Below are positions 40,401-46,400 of a DNA stretch of 64,000 bases, one piece after another. The stretch is from Streptomyces humidus (GTDB lineage: Bacteria > Actinomycetota > Actinomycetes > Streptomycetales > Streptomycetaceae). Numbering within the stretch: the first letter of the stretch is position 1; every line of letters starts with the position of its first letter. The DNA lies in assembly GCF_014649655.1 (NCBI RefSeq), contig NZ_BMTL01000009.1, positions 124,001-188,000 on the forward strand, read 5' to 3'. A program made the translations under genes and the position numbers. The notes under the pieces were generated by a model. That model ran no database searches. It worked only from the letters and a program-made list of their open reading frames with translations, and was not told the DNA's origin.

Positions 40401-43400
40401 AGCACGCCGCACGCCTTCGCCGGTGACGGCTACGAGTCCCCGCCCTACGGCGACGGGACGCGCCGGGTGCTGCGCGTGGTCACCCGCCCGCACGGCAACT
40501 GGGAGCGGTTCACCGACGTCCACGCCACCCCTGTCAAGATCGACGCCGCCCACCGGAGCCAGACCGGCGACAGCCGCGGCGGCGTGGCGGGCAGCAGGGT
40601 GAGGGGCGGGGCGGGCCTCCTGGTCGGCCCGCCGTCGGGGTGGGCCGGGTTCGGCCGCATCGGCGTCTCGGGGGGCGTCAGCAGGTCCCACGAGCACACC
40701 CTGCAGAACGCGACGCTGAGCCAGGTGGAGAGCCGTGCGGCGGAGGCGTCGCATCTGCACCTGGACGACGTGTGGTACGAGGTCACCGTCGTCGGTGCGG
40801 ACGGATCCTCCCAGCAGCCGGGGGACCGTCTCGCCTTCTCGGTGCGCAACGGACTGACCGTGCGCCTCGCCGACAGCGCCACCTCCCCGGCCGAACCCGG
40901 GCGCGTGCCGCGGCGGATGGAGCTCGACGCGCGGGCCGACTACCGGCTGGTGCACACCGAGGGCTACGGACCGCTCAGGCCGCTGCGGGACCGGGTCGTG
41001 AACGCGGTCGACGTCCCGCCCGGCAGCCATGCCCACACGTACCTCTCCGCCTTCTTCAGCGCGGATCACTTCCAGCGGGCCGCCGACCGGCTGGCCCGAG
41101 GGAGCATTGCCACGCAGGTGCTGTTCGACGAGGAGGGTGCGCCCCTCGGCGCGTTCGTCGTGGAGCGGATCGTGCCCGGGGAGGCCGTCCTGCTCACCGA
41201 GAGCCAGGTCGTCGAAATGCGCAACACGCTCCAGCAGACGGCCAGGAACGAGCGGAGCTTCTCCCGCTCGTCCTCCCTTGGCGTCGAGGTCACCGCAGGT
41301 CCCAGCGCGGAACTGGGCTTCCTCGGGAAGGCGACGGCCGGAGGCGTCGTCGGCCGGGAGCACACGGTCACGGAGAGCGCCGGGTTCGGCGGTTCCGGCG
41401 CCCGCAAGATCGTCGGCCGGGCGAAGAACGTCCCCACGGTCCTCTACCACGTCCGCAAGACCGTTCGTGTGCGCCGGAGCGGCAGCGAGGAGGTCATCTC
41501 CTTCGAGACCTGGAGTCTGGACCGGATGACCCACACGGAGGCCCGCAGGCTGGCCGGCTGGGACGACGGCACCACCCTGCGCGCCCGGCACGGCAACGTT
41601 CCCCTTCCCCCTGCGTACCTGAGCGACGACCGCCCCGCCCTGCTGGGCATGAGCAGGCCCGAGGCGTTCGGCTGGGAGGGCGGCCGGGTTCCGGCAGACG
41701 CGTCGCAGGGCTGGCTGGAGACCTTCACCGACCGGGTGATCGGGGACGTGGCGCGGCGCTACCCCCGCGTCCTGGCGCCGCTGGAGGCGTTCACCACACC
41801 GGATGATGCCCGCTGGGGCAACCGGGAGCAGTTCGTCATGGCGCTGGAGAACACCCTGCGGGTGCGCAACGCCCTGTCCCACCACAGCGTCGCCGGCGGT
41901 CTGGAGGTGATCACCACCACCGGGCTCTCCATCGCCCTGGATGTTCCGTCCGCCGCCGCGACCCGCTCGCAGCTCACCCTCCGCATCGAGGGCGAGCTGA
42001 CGCACCGCCGCTACGAGGGGACCCAGAACGACCTGATCCTGCGGAGCAGTGCCCCCGGTACGGACCGCCTCGACGGCTCCTCGGCGGTGAACCGCGCCAC
42101 GAGCTGGGGCGTGGAGGCGCGGGCCGGTGTCACGGACCGCGCCGTCAGCTCGGCCCGCGTGATGTGGGGCCGCAGCCGGGGCCGCGGCACGCAGTACGGG
42201 GGCACCTTGTCCTTCGAGCCGCTGGCCGCCAGCGCCCGTCCGTCCCACCTGTACAGCTACCGGCTGAGCCTGACGGCGGCCGTCGAGGGCTTCGCCCGCT
42301 ACCGCTCGGTCCCGCGAGCGCTGTCGCTCGGCATGCTCGGCGCACGGCCCCAGGAGAGCCACGACCTGATCGGGGGAGCGGCGGGGGCGCCGTTCACCGG
42401 CAGCGTCGTGCTGGCCGTACCGGACGAGCACACGCCCTCCGCCCTCGCTCCCGCCCTCGATCCGGTCCCCACCGCAGCTCCCGTTCCCGCCCCCGCCCTG
42501 GACCCGGTGCCGGAGGTCCGGACGACGGACGCCGACGCCGCTCAACCGCACGACACCACCGGCCCGAGGAGCCCGTCAGCCGACGGCACGCCGTCCGAGC
42601 CGTCCGAGCCGTCCGAGCCGTCCGAGCCGGAAGGGCAACCGGCGTCCGACGACCCGGCGCTCCGTTCCGGCCGGGCCGGCACGACACCCGCGCCCGGGAC
42701 GTCCCAGGTCACCCCGGAGTCCCCGACGCGGGAACAACGGGACTCCGAAGACCCCGAAGAGCCCGAAGACCCCGAACAGCCCGGGGAACCCCGGGAACCC
42801 GGGGCGGAGACACCCGCTTCCGGCGAGCCGGGCACCCCGTCGGGGGGCCGGCCGGGGCCGTCCACGGAGCGTCTTGACCCGGTTCGGGCCCGTGCCCTCA
42901 TGGAGGGCACACCGCCCCCCGACGAGGCGGGCGAAGACCGGCCGTGGGACGTGTTCCGCGGTCACGCCCACCAGACCGTCGGTGTGGGCTCGCCCCTGGC
43001 ACTCGCCCGCGCCGCCCAGGACCTCATGGCCGGACTGTCCGGCGGCGCCTGGCACTTCACCCGGACCGGGGCCGTCCCGCACGACGCCATGGTGCGGCTG
43101 TTCCAGTCGCAGGCCCTCACCGGCGGTTTCGACCAGGCGTCCGGTCCGGCCGGCTCCCGGTCGGTGTTCTTCGCCGAGGGCCTGCTGCGGCACCGGGTCG
43201 GCGAGTTGGTGCACCATGTCCGGGTCCAGGAACTGCGCGTGGTCTCCAAGCCCGTCAAGATGGGCACCGAGCTCGCGATCGGCAGCGACCTGATCGTCGG
43301 GGGATCCGTCACCGCGGCCCGCAGCTTCGCCTGGACCCTGGCCGCGGGCGGCAGGGACACCACGCACCCGGGCGGCACGGAACTCGTCTCGACCTACGGC

Positions 43401-46400
43401 CTGCGCTACAGCCGCGGCCGCTCGAGCACCGAGACCACCACCGTGACGCGTACGGTCACCTGGGACGCCAACGCCGACGACGGCCGGCACAAGGTCCTGG
43501 TGGCCGGTGACACCCGGCACGACATCGCGGGCTCCGTCCGCATCGAGGGGCTGCTCCGCCCCGTACTCGCGCCCTTCGGCCCCGCCGGTCCGGCGGGCGT
43601 CCGGCTCACCCTCCCGGACAGTTACCTCGGCCACCTCGGCGAGAAGCAGGCCCACCGGCTCGGGCTGCTCCGGGACGGCCTGGGCACGGTGCCGCTGTAC
43701 ACGGCGCACGAGTGGACCATGGCCCCGTGGTGGCGCGAGCACTCGTTCGGCTCCTATCCGGTCAACACCCTGGACGCCACCCCGGTGCTGGCGGAGTTCG
43801 ACCAGCGGCTGCGGGAGCTGCGGGTCAGGGAGGCCGACCGTGAGCGCGTTCGGTCCCTGGTGGCGCCCCGTGCCCTGCGTGCCCTGCGGGAGCAGATGAC
43901 CGCCGGCGGCGCCACGGGGCGCACCCGGATCGGCCGTTGGACCCTGGGAGTTCCCCTGGGCAGCCGCGTGGCCGGTCTGCGGGTGGAACTGATCGCCGAG
44001 GAGTCGGAGTTCGACGGCCTCGACCACGGTGTGAACGTCGAGGACACCCGGACGGCGAACGTGACGCGGACGAGCGGCAGTTCGAGGAGCACGTCCAGGG
44101 CAGTCGGCGCCCTCGTCGGCCAGAGCACGGTGACGACCGAGGAGCCCGAGAAGGCCCGGCAGGGCGATGTGCTCTCGGTGCCGGCGACGTTCGACGGGTC
44201 GGTCGTCTCCGCCGGACAGACCGGGCGGAGCCTCTCCCGCACCCAGACCCGGACGCAGCGGTTCTACCCCCGCGAACCGCACGCCCAGTACCTCACCCGC
44301 TACCGGCTCCGGCTGACGCTGGACACGGGCCAGGGCACGCCGGTCTGGTCGGAGAACGCGATCGGGACGCTGCGCGAGTACGTACCGCTCAGCATGACCG
44401 CTCCGACGCCGCGGGCGCTGCCGGCGGACGACCCGCTCGGCCCGCCCGCGGTGGCCCCGCCGCCGCGGACCGTCACCCGGTGGACGCCCGGCGCCGTCGA
44501 GGGACAGGTCGACGCCTGGCGCTCCACCGAACTCCCGGACGGCACACGCGGTCCCTTCCGGCCGCCCGCCGTCGGCTGGATGGTGCGCAGGGTCGTCGGC
44601 CTGGACACCCTGCGGCAGGCCGCCACCCTGGCCGTGGGCGAGGCGTTCGGGGTCTCCGTGACCCCCGACGCCGACGGTCCGCTCGAACTCGCCGGCGCGC
44701 GGCTGGACACGGCCGCGAAGCGTGCCGCCGACACCAGGCTCACCCGCCCCGGCACCGCCGCGGCGCTCGCTCTCGACCAAGCGACCCGGGACGCCGCGCT
44801 GGCCTCCTTCTTCGACGAGAGCGGCACCGCCGAGGGCTACACGGTCCCCGGCCTGAACGACGCGCGGAGCGCGCACGGCGACTTCCGCCTCCACTCCCGG
44901 CCGGACCTGACCCGGGCCACCCTGCTCGCGGTGGTGCCCGAGAGCACGATGGAGGTCGCGGAGCGCGACAGCGCCGGGCAGGGCACCGTCCGGTCCCGCA
45001 CGAGCGGCTACGACTCCGCTTTCGGCGTGCTGCCCACGCTGGCCGCGGACACCGTCGGATCCGTCGCTCCCACCGGGAGCGTCACGGGGCCCAACGTCTC
45101 CGGCACGGACCGCTGGATTATGGGCGCCGTGGACGGGGCCCAGCTCACCGAGAAGCCCGCGGGCCGGAGTTTCGTGTTCGCGGTCCCGACGAGCTGGCTC
45201 GGCGTCGCCGACGTGGAGCGCTCCCATCGGGTGTTCGGCCGTGTCCGGCGCGTCCGGGCCGTCGAGACGAGTACCCAGCTGATCACGGTGGTGCACGAGG
45301 ACACGGCCCGCGAGCTGGGCCTGATCGAGGAGGCGAACTTCCCCGCCCGGGTGGCGGACGCCTGGGACCAGGTCACCAGGGCGTCCAAGGCCTGGATCGC
45401 TGCGGACGAGGCCTACTGGAAGAAGCGCCGGACCCTGGCGGACCAGCCGGAGGGGTTCCTGGGGCAGGACGGCGGCGAACCGGCCGGCGAACCGGTCGGC
45501 GCGGAGAAGCTGCGGCTCCTGCGGCCCCTGCTCGACGAGGCCGAGGCGGCCGCCACCGAGTTCCACCGGGTACGCGCGGCCGCCGACCGGCTCACCCGCT
45601 GGCACCAACTGCCGGCGCAGACACCGCGCCCCGGCGAGCCGGAAGAGCGCCAGGGCCTCACCGAGCCCCCGCCGGTGGTGTACCAGGCGCCTCCGTCGGC
45701 CGGGCAGGCCGGTGGCGCGCAGGCTCCCCGCTACACGCAGGCCGACGGCTCGCCGGACCGACTGGTCTCACCCGAGGGCGTCTTCTACACGGTCCACGAC
45801 GTCCCCGCCGACGGCGACGCGTTCTTCCACGCCCTGGCCGAGGGGGTGCACCACACCTCCCCGGAGCAGGCCGAGGAGTGGACGGCGGCGGCGGACCGCC
45901 AGGAGATCGTGCGCGACCTGCGGAGCCGCCTGGCCGCCGAACTCGGCGATCCGCGCAACGCCGACCTGCTGGACTTCACGTCGCCCGACACGAGGGACGG
46001 GTTCGACGACGCGGAACTGCGGGAGAGCGGGGTGGCCTTCGAGGAGGGCACGCCGGAGCGCAGCGAGTTCGACGCCGTGAAACGGATGCCGTTGCACGCC
46101 GAGCTGCTCGCCGGGCAGCGCGCCGCTCTCGCGCGGGCCCAGCTGCTGCGCTCCGGCGACGCCGCGGACGACGCGGGCTGGGACCACGGCGCCGCCGATC
46201 TGCTGGCCGCGCTGGCCTCCCGGCACTTCGGGGCGCGCGTCACGGTCGTCGGCGCGGACGGCGCCTTCCAGGAGTTCACGCCGCCGTCCTCCGGCGTGCC
46301 GGACGGGGAGCAGGAGGCCCGGCCGCACGTCGTGCTCCAGCTGAGGGACCGGCACTACCGGCCGGCCCTCCCCGCCGCCGAGCCCCCGCGCACGCCCGCG

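Noticed and set aside
37770..42551. 1,593-codon open frame on the minus strand opposite the giant gene, and similar long ones at 30456-33818 and 34290-36599
   Set aside because: They are antisense to a well-supported gene, rich in Arg, Gly, Pro and Ala, and show no motifs. Long shadow frames are expected in DNA this rich in G and C.
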